64,000 nt of DNA from the NCBI GenBank assembly GCA_963726765.1, contig CAVSDH010000006.1:248001-312000 (forward strand), in the 5' to 3' direction. Of the stretch, positions 9,718 through 17,409 are shown piece by piece. The DNA is from CAIWHR01 sp963726765. GTDB lineage: Bacteria > Pseudomonadota > Gammaproteobacteria > Burkholderiales > Casimicrobiaceae. The translations under genes and the position numbers were made by a program. Each line of letters opens with the position of its first letter. The stretch's first letter is position 1. Below the pieces are notes generated by a model. The model ran no database searches and was not told the origin of the DNA. It saw only the letters and a list, made by a program, of their open reading frames with translations.

Positions 9718-9734
9718 GGACCCCCGAAGGGTCC
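9718..9734 (-). terminator. Possible hairpin terminator after the heme A synthase gene
   Basis: GGACCC and GGGTCC form a six-base GC-rich stem with a five-base loop, 49-65 bases beyond the stop of the - strand gene. No U-tract follows on the transcribed strand, so intrinsic termination would be weak. Confidence 0.3.
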
Positions 9735-9782
9735 CCTTCGCGCTCCGCTCAGCCCGCCCGGAGTGCTGGGAGCCGCGCGCGC

Positions 9783-10868
9783 CTATCTCAATGCGTGCGC
9801 GACGTTGAGCGCGGCAGCAAACACCAGAACGGCGCCCGCCTGGTGCGCGGCGGCGAGCGCCACCGGAACGACCATAACCAGCGTCGCGATGCCGAGGGCG
9901 ATCTGCACGGCGAGCAGCGCGAGGAGCAGGTCGCCTCCCGTTCTCGCTCGCGGCGGCACGGCATCGGTCGCCCGCAGCTTCCACCAGAACACGGGCACCA
10001 CCAGCGCCAACGACCACGCGATCAGCCGGTGGTCGAACTGCACGGTGGCCATGTTGTAGAAGAAATTCATCCACCATGGCTCGAGCATGAAGATCTCGGG
10101 CGGCACGACCGCGCCGTTCATCAGCGGAAACGTGTTGTACGCGAATCCCGCCCGGATGCCCGCGACAAATCCGCCCGTGATCACCATCAGGAAGACCAGC
10201 GCTGCCACGGCACGCGAAAGCCGGCGCAACGATCGCCGCGGCACGGACGCAACCGGCGCCTGCCGCTCGTGGATGAACGACAACGCGACCCACAGCATGG
10301 CCGCGAAGATCATCAAGGCGAGCGCAAGGTGCGCCGTCAGCCGGAACTGCGATACGCGCGGATCGTCGACGAGCCCGCTTTGCACCATGTACCAGCCCAT
10401 CGCACCCTGCAGTCCGCCGAGCAGGAAGATGCCGCCGAGCTTCCATCCGTACCCGGGTGGAATCCGGCGGCGCGCAGCGAACCAGACAAGCGGCACCAGG
10501 AAAACGACGCCGATCGCGCGGCCGAGCAGCCGATGGAAATATTCCCACCAGAAGATGCCCTTGAACTCCGCGAGCGCGATGCCCTGGTTGACCTGCCGGT
10601 ACTCGGGGGTCCGCTGATACTTGGCGAAGGCCTCCTGCCACTGCGCGTCGTTCAGCGGCGGCAGCGTGCCGACGATGGGCTGCCATTCGGTGATCGACAG
10701 CCCGGAGTGCGTGAGGCGGGTGACCCCGCCGACGACGACCATGGCGAAGACGAGCGCGCAGCAGACGAAGAGCCAGGCGGCGACCGGCCTCAGTGCTTCG
10801 GCAGGTACCGGATCTCGTGCGTCGCTCGCGGGGGACGTCGCGGTCGCGGCGGCAGGCGGGGAAACCAT
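9783..10868 (-). CDS. ctaA: Heme A synthase (Cox15/CtaA family)
   Basis: A 361-residue polytopic membrane protein that converts heme O to heme A for cytochrome c oxidases. Family landmarks are VVVGGVTRLTHSGLSITEWQP near the first membrane segment, EFKGIFWWEYFHRLLGR with the conserved E and H, TAHLALAL, QFDHRLIAW and AAHQAGAVLVF, giving the expected histidine ligands on the eight-helix bundle. The length fits Cox15 of proteobacteria. It stands without other cytochrome oxidase genes, 104 bases after the oxidoreductase operon on the same strand, so it may be read from that promoter; this pairing with anaerobic genes is odd. No strong ribosome-binding site is visible before the ATG at 10868. Confidence 0.92.
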   Translation of the reverse strand: MVSPPAAATATSPASDARDPVPAEALRPVAAWLFVCCALVFAMVVVGGVTRLTHSGLSITEWQPIVGTLPPLNDAQWQEAFAKYQRTPEYRQVNQGIALAEFKGIFWWEYFHRLLGRAIGVVFLVPLVWFAARRRIPPGYGWKLGGIFLLGGLQGAMGWYMVQSGLVDDPRVSQFRLTAHLALALMIFAAMLWVALSFIHERQAPVASVPRRSLRRLSRAVAALVFLMVITGGFVAGIRAGFAYNTFPLMNGAVVPPEIFMLEPWWMNFFYNMATVQFDHRLIAWSLALVVPVFWWKLRATDAVPPRARTGGDLLLALLAVQIALGIATLVMVVPVALAAAHQAGAVLVFAAALNVAHALR

Positions 10869-10972
10869 GCCGTGAATTTTGCCATGATCGCCACGCGCAG
10901 CCGGGCGGGCGATGAAATCCGGGTCAGCCGCGTTCTTGTCCAATGCGCGAGCGGATTCACAACGAGTGCGGC

Positions 10973-11875
10973 TCAGTGCGCAGAAGACGCAGCGCTTTGC
11001 CGCCCGGATTCGACCCGTCGCTCCAGTCTCGCCCATCCGTCGTCGACTTCCGCCTGCAGCACCTCGATGTCCGCCGCGCTCAGGTGTCGGTATCGCCGCT
11101 GCAACGACAGGTAATCGGAGAGCGGGCGCGTCCTCGGGGTCAGGTTCAGCGTGTAGGTACGCCCGTTTTCGACTTCGTAGAGAGGGAACGCGCCGCTTTC
11201 GACCGCATAGCGCGCGGCGGTGAGGCCGCCGTCGTCGGACAGTCCCCATCCGTCGATGCAGGGGATGAGGAGCGTGATGATCCGCGTGCCGCGTATCGTC
11301 CTGGCCTTCTCGACCTTGCGCAGGAGGTCGGGCAGATGGCCGACGCTCGCCGTCGCGACGTACGGCACCTCGTGCGCCGCCATGATTTCGGTGAGGTTCT
11401 TCTTTCGCGACATCTTCCCCGCGGGCGTAGAGCCGGTGCTCGCGAGATGCGGCGTCGACGACGACTTCTGCGCGCCGGTGTTCATGTAGCCTTCGTTGTC
11501 GAGGCAGAAGTAGATGAAGTTCTCGTTGCGCTCGGCTGCCGACGACAGGCACTGGAAGCCGATGTCGTAGGTGCCGCCGTCGCCGGCGAGCACGATGACC
11601 TGCGTGTCGTGTTCGCCGCGCGCGTCGAGCGCCCGGCGAAGCCCGGATGCGGCGGCGGCGCTCGCCTCGAGCGTGGGCTGATAGACCGGAATCCGGAGCG
11701 CGCTGTACGGCTGCGGCCCCGCGATGACCGCCATGCACGAGGGCGGTATGACGGCCATGGTCTTCGGGCCGAGGGTCGCCAGCACGTGGCGAACCGAAAG
11801 CGCATCGAGGCAACCCGGGCACGCGGCGTGGCCGGAACACAGCATCGATGCCTGGTTCATCTCGAGTTTGCGCAT
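10973..11875 (-). CDS. 2-oxoacid:acceptor oxidoreductase beta (TPP) subunit, phenylglyoxylate dehydrogenase-like
   Basis: A 300-residue TPP-binding subunit of the pyruvate:ferredoxin oxidoreductase superfamily. The TPP/Mg motif is AGDGGTYDIGFQC...NEGYMNTG (GDG followed by N). The N-terminal CSGHAACPGC carries Fe-S ligand cysteines typical of PorB-like proteins. It is last of four genes (gamma, FAD/Fe-S, alpha, beta). In the benzoyl-CoA setting the set best matches phenylglyoxylate:NAD oxidoreductase of Azoarcus evansii (PadI-like), which forms benzoyl-CoA and CO2 from phenylglyoxylate; pyruvate or another 2-oxoacid cannot be excluded. The start at 11875 lies five bases beyond the alpha stop. 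Confidence 0.82.
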   Translation of the reverse strand: MRKLEMNQASMLCSGHAACPGCLDALSVRHVLATLGPKTMAVIPPSCMAVIAGPQPYSALRIPVYQPTLEASAAAASGLRRALDARGEHDTQVIVLAGDGGTYDIGFQCLSSAAERNENFIYFCLDNEGYMNTGAQKSSSTPHLASTGSTPAGKMSRKKNLTEIMAAHEVPYVATASVGHLPDLLRKVEKARTIRGTRIITLLIPCIDGWGLSDDGGLTAARYAVESGAFPLYEVENGRTYTLNLTPRTRPLSDYLSLQRRYRHLSAADIEVLQAEVDDGWARLERRVESGRQSAASSAH

Positions 11876-11880
11876 GCGAT

Positions 11881-13056
11881 TCACCTGACCCACACGGATT
11901 CGGGCCGCGGCTCGCTTGCGCCGGCCATGTGCACGAACTCGCCGATCTTTTCCGGCGAAACGTTGACTCCGCCGACCCCCGCCAGGTACCCGTGAATCCG
12001 CGGGGCATCCGGCATGCCGTAGAGCGCCGCGCGCAGCTCCTGGTGCAGTACGCCGCCATGACCCGGGGAGTAATTGCGATCGAGCACCAGCACCTCGGGG
12101 ACTCCGGCGAGGGCCGCGCGCAATGCCTTCACCGGAAGCGGCCGGAACAGTCGAACCTTGATGAGACCGATCGAATGTCCTTCGTCCCGCAGCGCATCGA
12201 CCGCGTCGCGCGCCGTGCCGCACATGCTGCCCATCGTCACGATCACGGTGCGTGCGCCATCGCAGCGATAGCGCTCGACGACGCCGTAGCCGCGACCCGT
12301 GAGCGCCTGCCAGTCGCCGTCGGCCCTCGTTGCGACGCCCGGCACACGGTCCATCGCTTCGCCAAGCGCCTGTCGGTGCCGGCAGAACATGTCCTGCGTG
12401 ACCACGTTGCCCCACGACGAGACATTCTCCGTGTCGAGGCGATGTTCCGGCGCGTACGGCGGAAGGTAGGCGTCGACCAGATCCTGTTCCGGCACGAGCA
12501 CCGGTTCCAGCGCGTGGGAGACGTAGAACGCGTCGTGATTCACCATGACCGGCAGCAGGACCTGCTCCGCTATCCGGAACGCCTGGATCACCGTGTCGAG
12601 CGACTCCTGCGCGCTCTCGCTGTAGAACTGGACCCAGCCCGTATCGCGTTGCGCAAGGCTGTCGGTCTGGTCGGGCCAGAACGCCCAGGGAGACGCCAGC
12701 GTACGGTTGACGTTCGCCATCACGATCGGCGCCCGCGCGCCGCTCGCGTAGTGGAGCAGTTCGTGCATGAGCAGGAGCCCCTGCGAGGCTGTCGCCGTGA
12801 ACACGCGGACGCCCGCGAGCGAGGCCGGAATGCACGCGGCCATCACCGAATGCTCGGATTCCGGCGTGATGACCTCGGCATCGAACTCGCCGTCGGTCTG
12901 GAATTCGATGATCTTTTCCAGGACCGGGGTCTGCGGCGTGATCGGATACACCGGCACCACCTTGGGCCGCGCGAGGCGCGCCGCCCACGCGACCGCGTGG
13001 TTGCCGGTCAGAAGCATCGGCTTCTGGCGCATCTGAGTTTCGTCGCGCGCGTTCAT
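11881..13056 (-). CDS. 2-oxoacid:acceptor oxidoreductase alpha subunit, phenylglyoxylate dehydrogenase-like
   Basis: A 391-residue alpha subunit (PorA/PadG-like). It opens with LLTGNHAVAWAARLARPKVVPVYP and the domain I signature YPITPQTPVLEKI, then PESEHSVMAACI and TATASQGLLLMHE; the C-terminal half contains VIVTMGSMCGTARDAVDAL and VLVLDRNYSPG of the transketolase C-like domain. It binds CoA and completes the TPP active site with the beta subunit. The ATG at 13056 overlaps the stop of the FAD/Fe-S gene (ATGA), indicating coupled translation. Substrate assignment rests on the benzoyl-CoA context rather than on a residue I can point to. Confidence 0.82.
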   Translation of the reverse strand: MNARDETQMRQKPMLLTGNHAVAWAARLARPKVVPVYPITPQTPVLEKIIEFQTDGEFDAEVITPESEHSVMAACIPASLAGVRVFTATASQGLLLMHELLHYASGARAPIVMANVNRTLASPWAFWPDQTDSLAQRDTGWVQFYSESAQESLDTVIQAFRIAEQVLLPVMVNHDAFYVSHALEPVLVPEQDLVDAYLPPYAPEHRLDTENVSSWGNVVTQDMFCRHRQALGEAMDRVPGVATRADGDWQALTGRGYGVVERYRCDGARTVIVTMGSMCGTARDAVDALRDEGHSIGLIKVRLFRPLPVKALRAALAGVPEVLVLDRNYSPGHGGVLHQELRAALYGMPDAPRIHGYLAGVGGVNVSPEKIGEFVHMAGASEPRPESVWVR

Positions 13057-14729
13057 CGCGCCTCCTCGATCATCTTCATCGAGCCGGTCGGGCACTCCTT
13101 GACGCAGATGCCGCACCCTTTGCAGTAGTCGGTGAGGACCACGTACCGGCCGGCCTCGCGCTTCACCGCGAGGTCGGGACAATACTGGACGCAGTTGTCG
13201 CACAGGATGCAGGTCCCGCAGGAGAAGCACCGCCCGGCCTCGGCCAGCGCCTGCTCGAGGTCGAAGCCGATCTGGACCTCGGATTCGCATGCGAGGCGCC
13301 CGGCGACATCCTGCCGGCGCTCGATCGCCCGCGCCTGCGGCGGGTAATAGAACGTGTTGATCTTCGCGAGCGGAACGACGGATTCCGATTCCGCAGGGTC
13401 AATCGACGCATTGTCGAGCGTTCCTGCCGCCTTGCCTTGCAGCGCACGGTCGATTTCCCGCGCGGCGCGCTTGCCCATCCCGATGGCTTCCGTCACGAAG
13501 CGCGCCATGCTCGAGACGTCGCCGCCGGCGTACACACGGTCTACACCGGCTGCCTGTCGATCATCGACCTTGAGCAGCGCGCCGTCGGCTTCGAGCACCT
13601 CGCGCAGGGGCGTGAGATCCGGATCCTGCCCGATCGACGTGACGATGGCGTCCGCCACGATCGTGAATTCGCTGTAGGGAATCGGGGTGACGGTGAATTG
13701 CCCGCGCAGCGCTCCGGCCTCGAAGCGCACGCGCACGCATTTCAGCAATCGCTTCGCGCCGCCCGCCTCCGCCGCCTCGACCAGCATCGCAGAGTCGACG
13801 AGCACGACGCCCTCTTCCAGCGCTTCGGCAACCTCCTCGTGCTGCGCGGGCAGCTCTGCGGTACTTTCAAGCGCGAGAATGGTGACGTGGTGCCCCGCCC
13901 GGCGTGCGGTGCGCGCGACATCGAATGCGGCGCTGCCGCCGCCGATCACGACGACACGATTGCCGAGCGCGGGCGGCGCGCCCGCGTTGGCCCGTGCGAG
14001 GTAGTCGGCGCCATCCCGCACCCAGGGCCGGCCGTAGTCGAGCTTCGGCAGGCGCTTCTGGCGCCGCGCCCCGATCGCCAGGTAGACGGCGTCGAATCGC
14101 GCGCGCAGCCTCGCGAAATCGTCGGCGGTTTCCAGAGCCTCGCCGCACCGCACGTCGATCCCGAGCGCCACGATGCGGGCAATCTCGCCGTCGAGCACGG
14201 AACGCGCAAGGCGATACGATGGAATGCCGAATCGCATCAATCCACCCAGTTCCGGCGCGGCTTCGAACAAGGTGACGGCATAACCGCGCCGACGCAAGTG
14301 GTAGGCCGCCGACAGACCGGAAGGCCCGCCGCCTACCACGGCGACCCTCTCGCGACGCGACGTTTCGACGGGTGGATACGCCCATCCCTCCTCGAGAGCG
14401 CGATCGCCGACATGACGTTCGAGCCGGCAGATCGCGAGCGATCCGTCGTATCCCGCGCGATTGCAGGCCGCTTCGCACGGGTGGTGGCAGACGCGACCGG
14501 ATATCGCGGGGAACGGATTGTGCCGGGTCAGGATTTCCCAGGCGCCGCGAAAGTCGCGCTCGCGCGCGCGGCCGATCCATTCGGCAATGTCTCCGGTCAC
14601 GGGGCAGGCAGCGTGACACGGCGACGGCGCCTCGATGTGCCGCGGCAGCGCGGAGCGCCACGTGCCGGTCTTGAACACCTCGGTGCTGCCGGTGGTCCAG
14701 GTGGTCGGGACAGAGTCGTTCATCGTCAT
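13053..14729 (-). CDS. FAD/Fe-S NAD(P)H oxidoreductase subunit fused to a two-cluster ferredoxin domain (PadH-PadF-like)
   Basis: A 558-residue electron-transfer subunit. Residues 30-115 hold the cysteine-rich Fer4_20 segment seen in GltD-type proteins (CHAACPVTGDIAEWI, CHHPCEAACNRAG). Two dinucleotide folds follow: VAVVGGGPSGLSAAYHLRRR for FAD and VVVIGGGSAAFDVARTARR for NAD(P). The last 65 residues carry ferredoxin clusters (CFSCGTCILCDNCVQYCPD and CKGCGICVKECP), resembling the delta subunit of pyruvate oxidoreductases. In A. evansii phenylglyoxylate dehydrogenase these parts are separate subunits (PadH and PadF), so here they appear fused. It should pass electrons from the TPP subunit to NAD+. 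It overlaps both neighbours by four bases. Confidence 0.82.
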   Translation of the reverse strand: MTMNDSVPTTWTTGSTEVFKTGTWRSALPRHIEAPSPCHAACPVTGDIAEWIGRARERDFRGAWEILTRHNPFPAISGRVCHHPCEAACNRAGYDGSLAICRLERHVGDRALEEGWAYPPVETSRRERVAVVGGGPSGLSAAYHLRRRGYAVTLFEAAPELGGLMRFGIPSYRLARSVLDGEIARIVALGIDVRCGEALETADDFARLRARFDAVYLAIGARRQKRLPKLDYGRPWVRDGADYLARANAGAPPALGNRVVVIGGGSAAFDVARTARRAGHHVTILALESTAELPAQHEEVAEALEEGVVLVDSAMLVEAAEAGGAKRLLKCVRVRFEAGALRGQFTVTPIPYSEFTIVADAIVTSIGQDPDLTPLREVLEADGALLKVDDRQAAGVDRVYAGGDVSSMARFVTEAIGMGKRAAREIDRALQGKAAGTLDNASIDPAESESVVPLAKINTFYYPPQARAIERRQDVAGRLACESEVQIGFDLEQALAEAGRCFSCGTCILCDNCVQYCPDLAVKREAGRYVVLTDYCKGCGICVKECPTGSMKMIEEAR

Positions 14730-15283
14730 GCCGCAACGTGCTCGAGCTGCGCGTCGACCCAGCGATAAGCTTCCGTGCAGGCGGCGATGTTTTCCGACTG
14801 CAATTTCGGTGCTTCCTCGCTCAGCACTTGGGTGAGCACGTCGAGCCGAGGCGCCGAGATCGCCCGCGCAAGCGCGCCCAGCAGCGCGGAGTTCACGATG
14901 CGCCCCAATCCGTGGCGGCGCGAGATCGCGATGCCGTCGACGGGAATCACCCGGTAACCGGGCAGGCTGGCGGCGAACTCCTCTGGCGTTCGCGTCGAAT
15001 TGACGACGATCAGAGTCTCCGCGCGGGCGGCTGCGAGCAGTCGGGATTCGAGCAGGCTGGCGTCGAAGCAGAGAATGGCGTCGGCCCGTTCGATGTCGCA
15101 GCGCACGCGGACCGGCCGGTCGTCGACGCGTATGAAGGAGCTCACCGGCGTGCCGCGCCTCGCGCCACCGTAGCTCGCGAACGACTGGACCTGCCGACCT
15201 TCCGCAAAGAACGCCATCGCCAGGAGGCTGCCGGCGGTCTGCGCGCCTTGCCCGCCCCTACCCTGGATGATGATCTGCAGCAC
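14726..15283 (-). CDS. 2-oxoacid:acceptor oxidoreductase gamma subunit, phenylglyoxylate dehydrogenase-like
   Basis: A 185-residue gamma subunit (PadE/PorG-like). It begins with the family motif IIIQGRGGQGAQTAGSLLA and contains SFASYGGARRGTPVSSFIRV, followed by FDASLLES and the conserved NSALLGALAR. The start is GTG at 15283, preceded by GAGAGGAGAAGGG on the - strand. It is first of a four-gene unit read toward lower coordinates, with four-base overlap into the FAD/Fe-S gene. The 210 bases upstream (15284-15493) separate it from the RidA gene and probably contain the promoter, although no clear box was found. Confidence 0.82.
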   Translation of the reverse strand: MLQIIIQGRGGQGAQTAGSLLAMAFFAEGRQVQSFASYGGARRGTPVSSFIRVDDRPVRVRCDIERADAILCFDASLLESRLLAAARAETLIVVNSTRTPEEFAASLPGYRVIPVDGIAISRRHGLGRIVNSALLGALARAISAPRLDVLTQVLSEEAPKLQSENIAACTEAYRWVDAQLEHVAA

Positions 15284-15493
15284 GTGCCCTTCTCCTCTCG
15301 GGTGCCGCCGGACCGCAACGCGCCGCGGCCGACCCGGGCAGCGAAAATCTGTCGATCACTCTAGCCCCGGCCCATGGGCGGGACCTTGCAGCAGATCAAG
15401 ACAATCACGATACCGTGCTGCAACATGAGTCATCGCGAATGGATTGCATTGCCGGTGGGTTCGCGTCGCGGCCGCCTGTGCGACGGTCTCCGC

Positions 15494-15919
15494 TCACGCA
15501 GCGTCGGGCAGCGCGATCGCGGCTCGGTCGGGCAGAACCGCAGTGGCTTCCAGTTCGATCTTTCCCGGGCTGTCGAGCAGATCGACGACGAAGATCATGC
15601 TCATGGCCGGGTAGTGGCTGCCCATGCGCCTGCGCCAGATCGCGCCGAGTTCGCGACGGGCCGCAAGGTACGCCGGCTTGTCGCAGCAGTAGGCCGTCAT
15701 GCGGCAGATGTGACGGGGTTCCCCACCGGCCGCCGCCAGCACCGCGAGCACGTTTGAAAGCGCCTGATCGAATTGCGGCGCGATCTCGTCCGAATGGAAC
15801 TTCTGCTGCGCATCCCAGCCCACCTGCCCCGCGATGAATACGATGCGGCCCGCGTCGACCGCGAGTCCGTTCGAGTAGCCGATCGGCGGCGCCCAGCCCT
15901 CAGGCAGCAGAACATGCAT
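15494..15919 (-). CDS. RidA/YjgF family protein
   Basis: A 141-residue member of the RidA family (reactive enamine/imine deaminases and relatives). The usual blocks are present: YSNGLAVDAGRIVFIAGQVG, QFDQALSNVLAVLAAAGG and MSMIFVVDLLDSPGKIELEA. It begins with an ATG preceded by GAGAGGA and follows the ferritin-like gene by 11 bases, so it probably belongs to the korAB transcript. The arginine that marks canonical RidA deaminases is not obvious to me; R-M-x6-Y near the C-terminus differs, so it may be one of the non-deaminase subfamilies that accompany catabolic operons. Its substrate is unknown. Confidence 0.75.
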   Translation of the reverse strand: MHVLLPEGWAPPIGYSNGLAVDAGRIVFIAGQVGWDAQQKFHSDEIAPQFDQALSNVLAVLAAAGGEPRHICRMTAYCCDKPAYLAARRELGAIWRRRMGSHYPAMSMIFVVDLLDSPGKIELEATAVLPDRAAIALPDAA

Positions 15920-15930
15920 CGGCTGTCCTC

Positions 15931-16576
15931 TCAGTCGGTGTAACGCGGCGGATCGGGATCGAGCGCCCAGTTGCGGTCGGGCTTCGGCACCTTTTTCATC
16001 CAAGCCTTCACGAGCGCGACGTGCTCGCGCTCCTCGGCCTGCAGCGCGAGTGCCGCTTTTCGAACAGCGGCAACCGTCGAGACGCGCACGAGTTCCGCAA
16101 AGAAGCGCTCCGCCCGCTGCTCGGCGGCGAGCGCCAACTGAAGCGCGTGCCACGGCTGCATCAGGTAATGCACGTCGTCGCCTGCCGCTGTCTCCGGCGC
16201 CTCGTAGCCCGGCCACGCACCGCTGCGCGGCGTCAGCGGAGGCGCCTCGGACCATCCCATCGTCGCCATGATCTCGTCGGCGTGCTTGGTCTCGTAGCCG
16301 GCCATCGTTCGAAACATCGCGGCGACCTCGCGGTTGTTGTGCATTTCCATCGCATCGGCGAAATCCGAATAGCGCTGCGCGGCCTCGATCTCCATCTCCC
16401 ACGCCTGCGCCATGAACTCGGTCAGCGTGCGCGGCGCGACCACCGCGGGATCCGCCGGAATCTGCGGCGGTCCCGCGCGCGACGGCGCGTTTCGCGGTCT
16501 TCTTCCCGGGGGTGGACTTCCTTGCGGCGGTTTTGCCGCCCGCGGGCTTGCGTGCTCCGGTGCTGACACGACTCAT
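15931..16576 (-). CDS. Ferritin-like (rubrerythrin-type) protein with a basic N-terminal tail, one frameshift
   Basis: About 214 residues when one base near 16475 is dropped. After a basic tail, a four-helix ferritin-like diiron domain carries the expected acidic and histidine residues: AQAWEMEIEAAQRYSDF, MAGYETKHADEIM, LAAEQRAERFFAEL and QAEEREHVALVKAW. Rubrerythrin relatives remove peroxide or bind iron; no rubredoxin domain is present. The first 35 residues (GARKPAGGKTAARKSTPGKK in part) are rich in Lys, Ala, Pro and Gly like bacterial histone H1 tails. The ATG overlaps the korB stop, so it is translationally coupled to KorAB, and may protect the oxygen-sensitive Fe-S enzymes of this island. 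Confidence 0.72.
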
Positions 16577-17409
16577 AGCTCGAACTCCGATTCCAAATCT
16601 GCCGGGGTCATCCGGGTCTTGCCTTCCTGCGCAGGATAGGGGCGACGGCTGCCGGCGTAGAGCACGCCGATGTTGAAGCCGTCGTCGGTCATGATCCGCC
16701 GCGCCGCCCGCGCCGGGTCGTCGGTCGCGGCGACGGGCGCAGGATGCGCGAGTTGCTTCCATTCGCGCTGGTCGGGGCGGAAGGTGATGCACGGAGACAG
16801 CACCTCGACGAAGGCGAAGCCCGGGTGCCGGATCGCCTGCGCGATGATCTCGGCGGTGCCGTTCGGATCGCCCGCGAACGCGCGCGCGACGAAGTTGGCG
16901 CCTGACGCAAGCGCGATGACGAGCGGATGGAACGAGCGGACGCCGGTGCCCCCCGGCGAGAGTTTGGAGTCCCAGTCGGGCTCGGTCGTGGGTGACGGCT
17001 GGCCCTTGGTCATTCCGTACACGTGGTTGTCCATCACGATGTACGTCATGTCGACGTTGCGCCGGCACGCGTGCAGGAAATGATTGCCTCCGATCGAGTA
17101 ACCGTCGCCGTCACCCCCGGTGACGATCACCGTGAGATCGGGTCGCGCGACCTTGAGGCCGGTCGCGGCGGCGAGCGCGCGGCCGTGCACGCCGTGGAAG
17201 CCGTAGCACGTCGTGTAGGCGGGAATGCGCGACGAGCAGCCGATGCCGGAAACGACGGCGACCTGCTCGGGCGGGACGGCGATCTTCGCCAGCGCCTTCG
17301 TCAGCGACGAAAGCACCGAAAAGTCACCGCAACCCGGACACCAGATCGGCTTGTAGCCCGACTTGTACGACGCAGCGGTCAGCGGGACGGGAGGCGCAAT
17401 GTCGTTCAT
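16573..17409 (-). CDS. korB: 2-oxoglutarate:ferredoxin oxidoreductase beta subunit
   Basis: A 278-residue TPP subunit. It has the Fe-S/TPP signatures of the KorB family: YKPIWCPGCGDFSVLSSL, SGIGCSSRIPAY, FHGVHGRALAAATGLK and the TPP motif TGGDGDGYSIGGNHF with DNHVYGMTKGQPSPT. In Thauera-type organisms KorAB oxidises 2-oxoglutarate and reduces the ferredoxin that drives benzoyl-CoA reductase. Its position divergent from the bcr genes supports the same role. ATG 17409 overlaps the korA stop. Confidence 0.9.
   Translation of the reverse strand: MNDIAPPVPLTAASYKSGYKPIWCPGCGDFSVLSSLTKALAKIAVPPEQVAVVSGIGCSSRIPAYTTCYGFHGVHGRALAAATGLKVARPDLTVIVTGGDGDGYSIGGNHFLHACRRNVDMTYIVMDNHVYGMTKGQPSPTTEPDWDSKLSPGGTGVRSFHPLVIALASGANFVARAFAGDPNGTAEIIAQAIRHPGFAFVEVLSPCITFRPDQREWKQLAHPAPVAATDDPARAARRIMTDDGFNIGVLYAGSRRPYPAQEGKTRMTPADLESEFEL

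Larger units (their letters stand above)
9241..9782. other. 542-base intergenic region with several palindromes
   Basis: This lies upstream of the FN3/PKD gene (- strand) and downstream of the heme A synthase gene (- strand). It has no gene I can support. The AT-richer stretch at about 9520-9583 may contain the promoter of the FN3/PKD gene, although it is some 280 bases from the start. The part from 9584 to 9734 is rich in palindromes, listed separately. Confidence 0.5.
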
